From: Clostridium acidisoli DSM 12555
Lineage (GTDB): Bacteria > Bacillota > Clostridia > Clostridiales > Clostridiaceae
Reading direction: 5' to 3'
Assembly: GCF_900176305.1 (NCBI RefSeq)
Contig: NZ_FWXH01000002.1
Coordinates: 496,001-560,000, forward strand
Length of the DNA stretch: 64,000 nt
Every line of letters begins with the position of its first letter. Position 1 is the stretch's first letter. Positions 8,605-18,825 of the stretch are shown here, piece by piece. Below the pieces are notes generated by a model. That model worked only from the letters and a program-made list of their open reading frames with translations. It did no database searches and was not told the origin of the DNA. The translations under genes were made by a program, and so were the position numbers.

Positions 8605-10761
8605 TTGAAAAAATATCTTTCATTTTTGTTAGCTTTGTTATTTTTTTCAACTGTTATTTGCTACAAAACCACCATAATAAACAATGCTGCTTCTAGATAT
8701 TTGTGTTCCCAAAAATATAGCTATAATCCTGGAACCTTACTAGATAACTTCGACAATACGGATAATTGGGTTGCTTCAAGTAGTGGTACAAAATCCGTAG
8801 ATAAAATTAATGTAAAATCCGGTTCAAGCAATCTAAGATTAACAGTAAATAACCCTGGGGACGGTGCATACATTGACAAAACTTGTTCTTTAAACGTTTC
8901 TGACCTCAAGACTATCTCTTTTTGGGTATATATACCTGATAAATCTAAATTGCTTGCAATATCAGCCGACCTTATCTCAAATAATTTTGCATCAAGTTTT
9001 AGTGCAAATATTACAAAATGGTCATTAACAAATGGATGGAATCACGTTAAGTTTGCAAAATCAGATTTTACGAGCTCTGGTAATGCCAATTGGAATACCC
9101 CTATAACTACATTAAGATTGTGGGTGTGGTCAGATTCTCTCAAAAGTGCTGACGTAACCTTTGGAGAGATGAGAAAAAATGAAAAAAGTACACCACAGGT
9201 AATAGTTGTAATGGATGACGGTTATTCTAGTGTGTACAATAAAATGTACCCTTATTTTAAAGCTAGAAATATTCCTGTTAGTGTTTGTGCAATTAAAAAT
9301 TCAGTTAATACTGATGGTTATATGACAGAGTCTCAACTGAAAAACCTATATAATAGTGGTTGGGATGTAATAAATCACACTACTAATCACACTGCATTAA
9401 CCTCATTAACCGATAGTGGTATTGCAAATGAGATAACAACCTGCAGTACATATTTAAATAATTTAGGTTTTATTAAATCCTCAAACATTCTTGCATATCC
9501 TGAGGGTTTAGGTGCAGATGATTTACACGTTCAAGATGTTCTTAAAAATAGTGGCATTGTAATGGCGCGAGGCTCTATTGTTGGTTTAGTAAATACACCA
9601 GTTGACAATGCCATGTCATTAAAATCTGCATTAGAAATGACAAATACAACTACGTTAGCTGATGTGAAAAATACTATAGACAAAGCTATTGAATCTGGTA
9701 GCACTGCAATTATATTTAGCCACAATGTATCTGATTCACCTAGTTCTGATACGTACACAGTTCCTACTAGCCTTGTGAAAGGTCTTGCCGATTATATAGT
9801 TAGTACAGGCATAAGGCCTCTTACGCTCAGTAGCTTTGAACTTGAGCAAGCTATTGCTACTCCCTCACTAACTTCTACTTTCAATAATACACGCTTTACA
9901 ACTGATGACAATATTGCAATTCCTTATACTATAGCTAGTGCTAACCTTATAGATAGTTTTACAGCAACTTATACAATAGATGGAAGGTCAACATCCAGTA
10001 AAGCTTTAAGTTCTGGTAACAACACATGGAATGCAGGAAAACTAAGCGCCGGAAATCATTCTTTAAGTATAACTTCAAGGAATAGCTCTGGAAAAGTTTC
10101 TAATATTCTTAATTTTAGTATAACTGTAAATGCTTCAAAACCTCCTTCAATTATTAGTGATGGATTGGTATTATGGCTTGATGGATCAGATGGGAGTGGA
10201 AATAAAAACATGTGGTATGACAAAAGCGGTCATAATAATAACTTTACCTTAATGAACTTTAATTATAATAGCACTAGCGGCTGGCAAGGAGACTCCTTGA
10301 AATTTGATGGAATTGATGATTATTGTTTTTTACCAAATACAGACAGCTTAAATATAAAAGGGAAAAACATTACCATTGAATATGTTATTAAGAAAACTTC
10401 TGCTGATAATGGTGTTATCATAGGTAAAAATTACAAAAAATCTTTTTTTACTAATATAACTTCACAAGCATTTTTCTTTTCTAGAGATGCCTTTTGCAGT
10501 TCTTCAGTAAATGTAGCTGATAATAAAAAACATTATATTGTTTGCAGAATGCAAAATGGTAAGACTGATATATGGGTGGATTCCATGATTAAAAACACTA
10601 CCTATGGTGGAAAAATGATTTCAAATAATACTGACATTAACATAGGAAGAAACCCTGTAAATGGCTATGGACACTTCAAAGGTAATATATACACCATAAG
10701 AGTTTATAATAGAGCTTTAACCGACAAAGAAATCATAAACAATTACAATTTAAGTAAATAA
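8605..10761 (+). CDS. Secreted multidomain polysaccharide deacetylase (NodB type)
   Basis: A 718-residue protein beginning at TTG with GGAG 10 bases upstream; no ATG fits. Residues 1-25 form a signal peptide (MKKYLSFLLALLFFS). A carbohydrate-binding-like beta domain follows (about 45-190), then a NodB deacetylase domain (about 195-420) with the metal Asp in VVMDDGYS and the HxxxH pair in INHTTNHTAL. An Ig-like segment (about 425-510) and a LamG/concanavalin-type domain (about 515-718) complete the protein. The family removes N- or O-acetyl groups from extracellular polysaccharides. Lying convergent to the exopolysaccharide operon, it plausibly trims that polymer at the surface; this is inference. 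Confidence 0.88.
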   Translation: MKKYLSFLLALLFFSTVICYKTTIINNAASRYLCSQKYSYNPGTLLDNFDNTDNWVASSSGTKSVDKINVKSGSSNLRLTVNNPGDGAYIDKTCSLNVSDLKTISFWVYIPDKSKLLAISADLISNNFASSFSANITKWSLTNGWNHVKFAKSDFTSSGNANWNTPITTLRLWVWSDSLKSADVTFGEMRKNEKSTPQVIVVMDDGYSSVYNKMYPYFKARNIPVSVCAIKNSVNTDGYMTESQLKNLYNSGWDVINHTTNHTALTSLTDSGIANEITTCSTYLNNLGFIKSSNILAYPEGLGADDLHVQDVLKNSGIVMARGSIVGLVNTPVDNAMSLKSALEMTNTTTLADVKNTIDKAIESGSTAIIFSHNVSDSPSSDTYTVPTSLVKGLADYIVSTGIRPLTLSSFELEQAIATPSLTSTFNNTRFTTDDNIAIPYTIASANLIDSFTATYTIDGRSTSSKALSSGNNTWNAGKLSAGNHSLSITSRNSSGKVSNILNFSITVNASKPPSIISDGLVLWLDGSDGSGNKNMWYDKSGHNNNFTLMNFNYNSTSGWQGDSLKFDGIDDYCFLPNTDSLNIKGKNITIEYVIKKTSADNGVIIGKNYKKSFFTNITSQAFFFSRDAFCSSSVNVADNKKHYIVCRMQNGKTDIWVDSMIKNTTYGGKMISNNTDINIGRNPVNGYGHFKGNIYTIRVYNRALTDKEIINNYNLSK

Positions 10762-10767
10762 TGAAGT

Positions 10768-10829
10768 AAGCAAAGTAGTTATTCTATAATTATTGTATGT
10801 CTACTTTGCTTGCTTTATTTTATTTTTTG
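10768..10829 (+). terminator. Terminator between deacetylase and Wzx genes
   Basis: AAGCAAAGTAG pairs with CTACTTTGCTT across 22 bases and is followed by a T-rich tail. The 3' arm includes the stop codon of the convergent flippase gene. Confidence 0.8.
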
Positions 10830-12255
10830 TTAATACCGTAATTTTTGATACAAATTTATAATTATAACTATAAGTAAAAATTTTTTTTATTATATCACCA
10901 TTAGTTATTATAAATGTAACAACTCCTACTAAGAAAATAAATAAATCAATTGCAATGTTGGCATAAAAAGATAATAACAGAGTTATAAATGAAATTGTTA
11001 GTAGTACTGTTACCTCTTTATAATCTATTTGTATTTTGAATTCCTTCTTTGAATCTAATACACACATAATCCACATTATAAAGAAACCTAAAAACGTAGA
11101 TATCGCTGCAGCATAAATCCCAATATGATTAATTAACGCCAGATTAATAGCAATATTTGAAATTGCACCTATAACCGTTGTCACAAAAATATTATTTGTT
11201 TGTTTTGACCCCTGATAAGCTGCCCCCCAAAAATTACTGAAGGTAGAAAACATCGCTCCTAGATATAATATTCCTACATATTTCCATGCACTATCATATT
11301 GATTTGAAATCATTATTCTCATGATAATTCTTGAAGATGCAGTTAATAAGATTACTGTTGTAACCATCAATCTAAAATAATGTCGAAATATACTAGAATA
11401 ATATTTGTCTCTCTCATTATTATTGTACTCCCTTATAGCGTTATCTTGCCATGCAAGATAAAAAATTGAGCTTACCACATTCACCAAAGATGGTAGTTTA
11501 TTTGCCACAGCATATATACCATTAGCCTTGACTCCCAAATAAAAGGCAATGATATATCTATCTGACACGTTCATTACCCACCAATTTACAGCTCCTAAAA
11601 TTAGAGGAATTGAGTATTTAATAAACTCTTTATATGTATTTTTTGAATATACTTTAATATTAATATATTGCTGAAAATTTAGGAATCTCCAGGAATATAT
11701 TAACCCAAAAATGTTGCTTATTATCATTGAATAAAAAAATGTCTCTATTCTAAAATGCATGATAAAGACAAAAAATATAGTGAAAACTATTGATACAGCA
11801 GTTTTTAGTATTCCTATTATTGCAAATTGTTTATTGTATCCTAACGCTCTTACACAATGTTGTACAAATCCACTTAAATTATCTGAGTTAATTATTAACA
11901 ATGAAAGCCACCAATAATTATTTGGAAACATAATAAAAAAAACTCCAGCTATAAGATTGGAGATCATTAAATTTTTTACCAAAGCAAAAAATCCAGTTGT
12001 AATTATTCTCATCCTGTCATTTAATCTTTTCGCCTCTATTAGCCATCTATATACAGAATCTATAAGTTCTAATGTAACAATTGGACTTACTAAGGAAATT
12101 GTTGTTACTACTAAATCCCAGGTACCATATTCAGCAGAAGTGAAGTAATGTGTGTATAAAGGCAATAAAATAAATGAAACTAGCTTAGGTCCAAAAGTTG
12201 CTAATCCATATATTAGGGTGTCTTTTATTAATTTTTGTGATTTAGCTTTTTCCAT
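10801..12255 (-). CDS. Wzx-type polysaccharide flippase
   Basis: A 484-residue integral membrane protein with about 12-14 hydrophobic segments and the MOP-superfamily polysaccharide-export pattern (GLATFGPKLVSFILLPLYTHYF near the start, NWWVMNVSDRYIIAFYLG in the middle). It should move lipid-linked repeat units across the membrane in a Wzy-dependent pathway. It is the last gene of the exopolysaccharide operon, 40 bases after the CpsD gene, with a GAGGGGGGG site before the ATG. Its stop lies inside the shared terminator hairpin. Confidence 0.88.
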   Translation of the reverse strand: MEKAKSQKLIKDTLIYGLATFGPKLVSFILLPLYTHYFTSAEYGTWDLVVTTISLVSPIVTLELIDSVYRWLIEAKRLNDRMRIITTGFFALVKNLMISNLIAGVFFIMFPNNYWWLSLLIINSDNLSGFVQHCVRALGYNKQFAIIGILKTAVSIVFTIFFVFIMHFRIETFFYSMIISNIFGLIYSWRFLNFQQYINIKVYSKNTYKEFIKYSIPLILGAVNWWVMNVSDRYIIAFYLGVKANGIYAVANKLPSLVNVVSSIFYLAWQDNAIREYNNNERDKYYSSIFRHYFRLMVTTVILLTASSRIIMRIMISNQYDSAWKYVGILYLGAMFSTFSNFWGAAYQGSKQTNNIFVTTVIGAISNIAINLALINHIGIYAAAISTFLGFFIMWIMCVLDSKKEFKIQIDYKEVTVLLTISFITLLLSFYANIAIDLFIFLVGVVTFIITNGDIIKKIFTYSYNYKFVSKITVLTKNKIKQAK

Positions 12256-12295
12256 AGCCTGTCCCCCCCTCTCTCTCTGTTATCTATGCGAGCTA

Positions 12296-12982
12296 TCATT
12301 TACAAAATAATACATCTTTGTAATATCGACAATATTTCTTATACTGTCTTTTGTTTATTTTATTTAACACAACACCAAGCATTTGTGCTTTTGCATTTTT
12401 CAGTTGAACCATTGTTCTATCTACAACTTCTCTATTAACAGCTTTAGATTCTACAATCAAAACTGTTCCATCTGTTATAGACGCAACTACACTTCCATCA
12501 ATAACACTGCCTAATGAAGGTGTATCAACAATAACATAATCATATTTTTCTCTAACACATGTAATTAATTCTTTAAATTTTATTGATGCTATTATTCCTG
12601 ATGGATTACTTGAATTATATCCAGCAGCAATATAATCTACATTTTTCATATTACTTTTGCAAATGATACGTTCAAGGGAGCAACCATTTTTTACATAAGA
12701 AGTTATTCCTTCTGTACAGTTGTTTGACAGCTTTTTTTTTATTTTGGACTTTCTAAGATCTGCATCAACTAATAATACATTGTAACCATTCTTAGCTAAA
12801 GAAATAACAAAATTAATGGCTATAGTTGTCTTGCCCTCTCTTGGCTTACAACTTGTAATGGCAATAGTTTTAATATGGTTTTTAGAGTTGCAGCAGAATT
12901 TAATATTTTCTCTAAGCGCATTAAATGACTCTTGAAATGGCTTATTATCCTCATCATAAATATCTATGTTTTCTATATCCAT
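12296..12982 (-). CDS. CpsD/CapB-type bacterial tyrosine kinase
   Basis: A 228-residue cytoplasmic BY-kinase that controls polymer length with the CpsC partner encoded just upstream. Visible motifs are Walker A CKPREGKTT (45-53), Walker A' LLVDADLR (70-77) and Walker B YVIVDTP (149-155). The C-terminus carries a short tyrosine cluster at 214, 217, 220 and 221, the expected autophosphorylation sites. Kinase and adaptor are separate proteins, the Gram-positive arrangement. AAGGAG precedes the ATG and the gap to CpsC is 13 bases. Confidence 0.92.
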   Translation of the reverse strand: MDIENIDIYDEDNKPFQESFNALRENIKFCCNSKNHIKTIAITSCKPREGKTTIAINFVISLAKNGYNVLLVDADLRKSKIKKKLSNNCTEGITSYVKNGCSLERIICKSNMKNVDYIAAGYNSSNPSGIIASIKFKELITCVREKYDYVIVDTPSLGSVIDGSVVASITDGTVLIVESKAVNREVVDRTMVQLKNAKAQMLGVVLNKINKRQYKKYCRYYKDVLFCK

Positions 12983-12995
12983 TATGTTGTTCTCC

Positions 12996-13661
12996 TTATT
13001 TAATATTTCTAACTGGTATAGTTCCTAAAACCTTAAGATTAAGATATTTTTCCACATCCTCTACTGTTTTCAGAGAAGTGTCAAAATATTCTTTTAAAAA
13101 TACAATGCCTAATGAAGCAGTAAAACTTAACATAAAAGCAACCGCTATATCAAGCTTATTTCTAGGCGTTATAGGCATTTTAGGTAATTCTGGTTTGTCT
13201 ATAGCCTTTACTGTTACATTTTTAACAGTTGATATATCTGAAATTTTTTCAATAAAAAGTTTAGAAAAATTTTCGGTTATGTTTTGTGCCATCTTAGGTG
13301 ATTTATTTCTCACCTTTAATACAATAATATTGGCATCACCTTGTTGACTCACATAGACATTTCTAGTAATATCACTTACCTCATCACTTTTTAGTCCTAC
13401 ACTTTTTTCAACCATATCAGTAATCATCCTGCTTGAAAGAATACTTTGATAATCCTTAACTAATTGCTTAATTACAGTCATATCAGTATATTGACCTGAG
13501 CTTAAGTCATTTTCCATAACATAGAGACTGGCACTTGATTCATAAACTGGTGCAATTCTAAATAGTACAAGGTAGGCTGTAAGCATTGTTGTAAAAAGCG
13601 TTATTAAAACAATTAATAACAAATTGTTTACAACAATTTCAATATATTTTTTTACTTCCAT
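12996..13661 (-). CDS. CpsC/YveK-type polysaccharide co-polymerase (Wzz domain)
   Basis: A 221-residue membrane adaptor of the BY-kinase. Transmembrane segments are visible at about 13-35 and 168-190, flanking an extracellular Wzz domain; a proline-rich stretch PELPKMPITPRNK lies just before the second segment, as in chain-length regulators. The cytoplasmic tail would contact CpsD, encoded 13 bases downstream. The start follows AGGAGG. Confidence 0.9.
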   Translation of the reverse strand: MEVKKYIEIVVNNLLLIVLITLFTTMLTAYLVLFRIAPVYESSASLYVMENDLSSGQYTDMTVIKQLVKDYQSILSSRMITDMVEKSVGLKSDEVSDITRNVYVSQQGDANIIVLKVRNKSPKMAQNITENFSKLFIEKISDISTVKNVTVKAIDKPELPKMPITPRNKLDIAVAFMLSFTASLGIVFLKEYFDTSLKTVEDVEKYLNLKVLGTIPVRNIK

Positions 13662-13691
13662 ACAATTAGTCCTCCTTAAAATTTAAAATTC

Positions 13692-15968
13692 TTATTTTTT
13701 ATATTTAAATGTGTATTTGCCTGAAGTTCCTACACAAAATATTGATCCAGCATTTCGGTTTACTGTTTTCTGTTCCATAATTTTTTTCCCATCCTTATAA
13801 ACAGTCCATTCTCCTTCCTGTAAATCACAAAACAGTAATTTATACTTTTTATTTGCTTGTAAGCAAGTTAAATCAAAGGTTACATTTTTTTTAAAGTCCT
13901 CCCCACCTTTATTAAACATTACTGCATAATTACTGATAACTACACCTATATTGTCGCTACCGTTAATTTTTTTAACTGGTACAGCATTGTATTTTGTGCC
14001 CATAACCTGAAGCACGTTTAAAAACAAATCAGTATTTGCTTTAGCTTGAGGACTTATTTCTATTCGCCAGCCACCATCCTCATTTGTAGTGTTTGATTTT
14101 TGTGGACTATTCTCATAGTTTGTACCGTCATAATAAAACTCCTTGCCACTACCGCCTACCTTTTCTATTTGTAAATTATCTATACTAGGTAAGATAGCTG
14201 TGTCTACAAGTTTACCTCCTCCTTTTACTTTTATTGTAGAAATGTTATTGTTAACTTGAGGCTCTTCAATAGAATGCAAAAGCCAACTTTTTTTGTAACC
14301 TCGATTACTAGAATCTATTTTGTCAAAAACAATCATTGCCGCAGGTATATGCTTATCTTTGAAATTTATAAAAACCATTGAACGTTTATAATTCTTTACC
14401 TTTGATGAATATGCATGAGTTAAATCACATTTAATATAGCTAAAATCAGGACTAGTGTTATCGGGCCCAAAATACCAGTGAAGATCTTTTCCTCTTTCAT
14501 AACCTTTTGAATTCAATTGTGAAAGATCAAAAGCCTCATATCCATTATTCGGCCAGTTTTGTCCTCCATCATTTGAAACCCTTTTACCATCAAAGCTAAA
14601 GATCTCCTTTGGATCATACACAAGCATTGAATTGTGAGCTATAGTTCTCTTATTATAATTAATATCATGATTAGAACCATATCCCCCACTTGTTCCCTCA
14701 TATATTCCAGAATCTATTGCAAGAGCTCCCTTATAGTAAATTTGAAAACTTCCAAAATCCAAATGTTGATGATTGTTAAATTGATATGCTCCACCTTTCA
14801 TCTCTGCAACCACATCATTTGATTTGCTTCCAAAGTTCCAGCCTGTTCTTGCTATCATGGAGCCCATAGGTGCTCCAAAATACCGTGTTAGAGGTAAGGT
14901 GTTAAATGATTTTTCTTTTAAATTAGGGTCAATAAATAACATTTCAAAAATAGGATCAATAGTTCCCGGCCCGTCATATTCTTTATTAAACTCGTTAATA
15001 AGATATGGATCCTTATAATAATTTGATGCAAGCATAGTTTCCATAGGATATGAAGGATATGTACTATTATCATCCATAAACATATCACCATCTTTCAATA
15101 GTCTCCCATCAGGTCTTCTTGAATAAATTGTCCTATACAAAAGTTTTCCTTGACTTGCTCCAAATATATTTCCATATCCCATTTTGTCATATATCCAGGT
15201 AACAAACATGTCTGAACTAAAGCGTGTAGGCCCATAATCATTACCCTGATAGTACATACCAGATTTATAAATGAATTTTCTTACAGGTACGTAATCATTA
15301 AAAATATAACTAGAACAAATATTATACATTTCTTTTTTCTCATCATATATGGCTATACCAGTGCCAAGCAAATCTCTCATTATTACCTCTTCACTAGAAT
15401 GACCAGTTATAGTGCTTTGAATTTTTGGTGGATATCCCTCCTCCAAGCTTTTTGCTATTTTTTCAAACTGGCTAATAAATTTCATTTTCTGTTCTTTTGT
15501 CAAAAATTTGTAACACCAATCATAAACCATAGCACCACTAAGCATAATTCTTCCATAAATTTGAGAATTATTATAATCTGAAGCTTTTGTCCTATTTACC
15601 TTAAGCTCGCTCAAATTTTTTAACGCCAAGTTAATGGCTTTTTTTGCGTATTCACGCTTGTTTGTTACTAGGTATACAAATGCATCTGATTCATATATTT
15701 TTCTAACTTCCAGTTTATCTACAGTATCAGGCTTAGTCTCACTGTTTTTTAAAATGATATTCCAAACGGGTTTTAGCTTTTTAGATGTCGCCTTACTCTT
15801 TAAATTGTCAATGTCTTTTGAACTAAGAAAAAGTCTTGGATGATCTTCGTTTGGTGTAGGTATACTGTCTATGTTTTTAAATTTCGCACTAAAAATTGCT
15901 ATGCTGAGAGTTATACTTATAAATAAAACTATAAATATTACTACAACAGTTATTATTTTATTTTTCAT
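13692..15968 (-). CDS. Membrane-anchored heparinase II/III-superfamily protein (polysaccharide lyase-like)
   Basis: A 758-residue protein. The ATG at 15968 is preferred because GGGGGAT precedes it; a longer start at 15992 overlaps the previous gene. The N-terminus (KNKIITVVVIFIVLFISI) is a signal anchor, followed by an alpha/alpha-toroid (about 40-370) and a beta-sandwich with the hallmark HQHLDFGSF near residue 400. Relatives cleave uronic-acid polysaccharides by beta-elimination outside the cell. Placement between the polymerase and chain-length genes suggests it edits or releases the polymer made here. Substrate is unknown. Confidence 0.8.
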   Translation of the reverse strand: MKNKIITVVVIFIVLFISITLSIAIFSAKFKNIDSIPTPNEDHPRLFLSSKDIDNLKSKATSKKLKPVWNIILKNSETKPDTVDKLEVRKIYESDAFVYLVTNKREYAKKAINLALKNLSELKVNRTKASDYNNSQIYGRIMLSGAMVYDWCYKFLTKEQKMKFISQFEKIAKSLEEGYPPKIQSTITGHSSEEVIMRDLLGTGIAIYDEKKEMYNICSSYIFNDYVPVRKFIYKSGMYYQGNDYGPTRFSSDMFVTWIYDKMGYGNIFGASQGKLLYRTIYSRRPDGRLLKDGDMFMDDNSTYPSYPMETMLASNYYKDPYLINEFNKEYDGPGTIDPIFEMLFIDPNLKEKSFNTLPLTRYFGAPMGSMIARTGWNFGSKSNDVVAEMKGGAYQFNNHQHLDFGSFQIYYKGALAIDSGIYEGTSGGYGSNHDINYNKRTIAHNSMLVYDPKEIFSFDGKRVSNDGGQNWPNNGYEAFDLSQLNSKGYERGKDLHWYFGPDNTSPDFSYIKCDLTHAYSSKVKNYKRSMVFINFKDKHIPAAMIVFDKIDSSNRGYKKSWLLHSIEEPQVNNNISTIKVKGGGKLVDTAILPSIDNLQIEKVGGSGKEFYYDGTNYENSPQKSNTTNEDGGWRIEISPQAKANTDLFLNVLQVMGTKYNAVPVKKINGSDNIGVVISNYAVMFNKGGEDFKKNVTFDLTCLQANKKYKLLFCDLQEGEWTVYKDGKKIMEQKTVNRNAGSIFCVGTSGKYTFKYKK

Positions 15969-15985
15969 CTTATCCCCCAAGTTAT

Positions 15986-17293
15986 TCAACATGAATTTAA
16001 CTGAATTCTATTTTCATCATTTACTTCTGCTTTATTTTGAAGTGACTCGTATGATAAATATGTACTTAAAGTGCTATAGATAATCCAGGAAGTTGAGTTT
16101 TGAGATAAAATTATTGATTCTGACATATTAAAGATCAAAAGAAACATCATAAATGTTAAAGGAAAAATAACTAGATATCCTTTAGCGTATAGTTGAAGCC
16201 TCATAGAGTTAAATATATTTTGTAAAAGTGATAAAAGAAATATTACAAGTCCAACTACCCCTAATTCAAGTGTAATATTAAGATATCCATTATGGGCTTG
16301 ATCAAGTGGCATATCAAGCAAACTGCTTATGAACTCTGACGGTCCAATATCTCCCTGCCAAAATGCCCCATAACCATATCCAAGTAGTGGCTTTGCTTTT
16401 ATTGCCTCAGTTACAAGCATCCAAATGTTTGTTCTACCGCTCAGAGTGACATCCTTCCCCATAGATATTATTAATTCATTAATTATACTTGTACCGTTAT
16501 ATACAAAAATACCTACAAAGGTAATAAACGAAAAAAATATACCTAATGCAAGGCTTAAGTTTTTCCTAATCACTAAACAAATCGGTATTGAGCTTAGGAT
16601 AATAATAAAGACACATAATGAGGTTTTAGATTGAGATTTTATCAAAAGAGTTAGTGCTAATATTAAGAATATAAATGACAAAATACTTTTGTTTTTATTC
16701 TTAATACTGTCTAGTAAAGTAATCATCCAAAGAGATGTAAATATTGCCATATTAAGGCCAAGCGTATTTTTGTGCAAATAAATTCCACGCCATACACCAT
16801 CGAACACGCCATCATGATGTACACCATATACTGGTAAAAATATAGAAAATATAAAACATAAAATAATACTTATTCCTGAAGTCCATCTTAATAAATCCAT
16901 CACTCCCTCTAATTTATACTCCGAATATAAATACACCCCTATTATTTGTGTAAAAAATAATGCAGTACATCTTCGAAGTGTTATACCAGTTGAAACTGAC
17001 CATATGGCAGATAATGTAGCAAATCCAAAGATAAACCAAATTAATTTATTTGAAAAGATTATTTTAACAAATTTTTTCCACTTATAAATGACGAATATGA
17101 TTGTCAAAATATACAACACATACCATACATTCTGCATTACACTATCGGTAGTTATATTGTTATATCCATTTCCCGACTGCTGCCTTATTACAGGTATAAT
17201 TGCGCCTGTTCCAGCCATAAAAACTAAAACACCATATATTCTACCTATAATGTCAAACTTATTTCTAACTGTTTTTATTTCTTTGTACGTCAT
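15986..17293 (-). CDS. Wzy-type polysaccharide polymerase / O-antigen ligase family protein
   Basis: A 435-residue membrane protein with about 10-12 hydrophobic segments and a long extracytoplasmic loop containing SGRTNIW, GYGYGAFW and the AHNGYLNITLELG motif typical of the Wzy_C/WaaL family. In this operon it should polymerise undecaprenyl-linked repeat units outside the membrane. An AGAAGGTG site precedes the ATG. The next gene starts after a small gap when its better start at 15968 is used. Confidence 0.85.
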   Translation of the reverse strand: MTYKEIKTVRNKFDIIGRIYGVLVFMAGTGAIIPVIRQQSGNGYNNITTDSVMQNVWYVLYILTIIFVIYKWKKFVKIIFSNKLIWFIFGFATLSAIWSVSTGITLRRCTALFFTQIIGVYLYSEYKLEGVMDLLRWTSGISIILCFIFSIFLPVYGVHHDGVFDGVWRGIYLHKNTLGLNMAIFTSLWMITLLDSIKNKNKSILSFIFLILALTLLIKSQSKTSLCVFIIILSSIPICLVIRKNLSLALGIFFSFITFVGIFVYNGTSIINELIISMGKDVTLSGRTNIWMLVTEAIKAKPLLGYGYGAFWQGDIGPSEFISSLLDMPLDQAHNGYLNITLELGVVGLVIFLLSLLQNIFNSMRLQLYAKGYLVIFPLTFMMFLLIFNMSESIILSQNSTSWIIYSTLSTYLSYESLQNKAEVNDENRIQLNSC

Positions 17294-17341
17294 AAATTAC
17301 ACCTTCTCTACTAACGCAGTAGTCCCCAAAATTAAACTCTA

Positions 17342-18349
17342 TTAAAACTGATTATTCTTTTGAATATCTCTTAAATCTATTTTTATGTTTTTATTACTAT
17401 TAGTTTGAAAAATACTTATCAAACAAAGCAAGGCGTGATAAAAATCCATAAGCACCAATTTAAGTTTTTTGTTTTTCACAATTTTGTATATACATAAAGA
17501 ACAATCTACTGTAACTACACAAATAAATATTAAAGGCTTTACCAATTTAAATAAAAGAAGCATTGCACATATTAGTGTGAATACTAATGTAATTATCCAC
17601 ATGAATACACCTCTATTTGCATAAACATGTTTATATAAGCATTTATATTTTACGCTTCTAATTGTTACTAACCACAAGTCTCTGTGCCTTTTATCTTTAA
17701 ATCTTGAATTTAGCACCCTAAAACTGTTATAGTCCTTTGTGTGATGAATAAACTTTAACTCAGGTGTTCTATATAACTTATAACCCATATATTTAAATCT
17801 ATAATTCAGATCCAAATCCTCTTCAGAATCCAAGGTAATATCCATATTGCCTACTTGTTCCAGTAAATCTTTTTTTATAATGAACACACCTCCTAAATCC
17901 AATCTTTCCTCCAACTTTTTAACCCTATATCTATCTTCTGTATGACCAATTATTTCCTGTTTTTCATTATAAATATATTCTTCAAGAATCCCTGACAATG
18001 CAATAATGTTCCCATCAGCCTCCATAATTTCAATTGCCTTTGTGAAATTACACTCTTTTCCTAATTCCATGTCTCCATCCATAAATAATAAATATTTACC
18101 TTTAGCTAATTTACTTCCTACATATCTACCAATAGCAGCATTGTGATGCCACTTAGGGTTAAGTATATATATTTTTATATTTTCAAATTGTTTTGCTATA
18201 TTTACGGTATTATCTATTGAACAAGAATCTATTAGTAATATCTCGTAAGTTACCATAAGCCTTTCTTGCTTTATGGATTTTAAACACCTTTTTATATTTA
18301 GTTCTTCATTCTTACATATTATTATTATTGATATAATGATTTTTTCCAT
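17342..18349 (-). CDS. Family 2 glycosyltransferase with C-terminal membrane segments
   Basis: A 335-residue GT-A glycosyltransferase. The N-terminal nucleotide-sugar fold shows IIIICKNEELNIKRCLKSI and the metal-binding DGD in LLFMDGDMEL (about residue 95). Two hydrophobic segments near residues 250-290 would tether it to the inner membrane face. It would add one sugar to the lipid-linked repeat unit; donor and linkage are unknown. Its ATG overlaps the stop of the acyltransferase gene by one base, indicating translational coupling. Confidence 0.87.
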   Translation of the reverse strand: MEKIIISIIIICKNEELNIKRCLKSIKQERLMVTYEILLIDSCSIDNTVNIAKQFENIKIYILNPKWHHNAAIGRYVGSKLAKGKYLLFMDGDMELGKECNFTKAIEIMEADGNIIALSGILEEYIYNEKQEIIGHTEDRYRVKKLEERLDLGGVFIIKKDLLEQVGNMDITLDSEEDLDLNYRFKYMGYKLYRTPELKFIHHTKDYNSFRVLNSRFKDKRHRDLWLVTIRSVKYKCLYKHVYANRGVFMWIITLVFTLICAMLLLFKLVKPLIFICVVTVDCSLCIYKIVKNKKLKLVLMDFYHALLCLISIFQTNSNKNIKIDLRDIQKNNQF

Positions 18350-18825
18350 TACTTACCTCCAACGATTTCAAGTAGGTTGGCTTTTTCATTAACATCTTTA
18401 ATATTATTTATAATTTTTGCTGGCACACCTGCAACAATTGTATTGCTAGGTACATCCTTAATCACTACAGCATTTGCACCAATTATTACATTATTTCCTA
18501 TTTTTATGTTGCCTAATATTTTTGCCCCTGTTCCAATAAAAACATTATCTCCTATTACCGGAAGTTCTTTTAAATTAGATCTTCCACCGATAGTAACACA
18601 GGATTCAATAACACAATTCTCACCAATAATGGCATCCTTATGTATAACCACAGCTATGCCTCCATATGCTATTTTAGTCCCTTTTCCTATGTGCGTTGAA
18701 TAATGAACATGGCAGTTATTTATAAAATAAATAAGTCTGTATATTAACTTTGGAAAAAAAGGTACGTTTTTTTTATATAACATATTAGACAGTCTATACA
18801 ATTTTATTGCTGTCAACTTATTCAC
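18349..18825 (-). CDS. Left-handed beta-helix acyltransferase (serine O-acetyltransferase-like)
   Basis: A 158-residue hexapeptide-repeat protein: VHYSTHIGKGTKIAYGGIAV, GENCVIESCVTIGG, GDNVFIGTGAKILG and GNNVIIGANAVVIKDVP are successive turns, ending with VPAKII as in the CysE/NodL group. In a polysaccharide operon it most likely acetylates a sugar or amino group of the repeat unit rather than making cysteine precursor. It overlaps its upstream neighbour by 4 bases. Confidence 0.83.
   Translation of the reverse strand: MNKLTAIKLYRLSNMLYKKNVPFFPKLIYRLIYFINNCHVHYSTHIGKGTKIAYGGIAVVIHKDAIIGENCVIESCVTIGGRSNLKELPVIGDNVFIGTGAKILGNIKIGNNVIIGANAVVIKDVPSNTIVAGVPAKIINNIKDVNEKANLLEIVGGK

Noticed and set aside
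6740-10761. Prophage tail-spike interpretation of the beta-helix protein
   Set aside because: No phage structural, integrase or lysis genes are nearby and the neighbours are polysaccharide genes.
12925-13347. 140-codon plus-strand frame opposite cpsC/cpsD
   Set aside because: It is antisense to two well-supported genes with clear motifs and has no ribosome site.
18377-18703. 108-codon plus-strand frame opposite the hexapeptide acyltransferase
   Set aside because: The periodic I/P-rich sequence is the antisense image of hexapeptide repeats.
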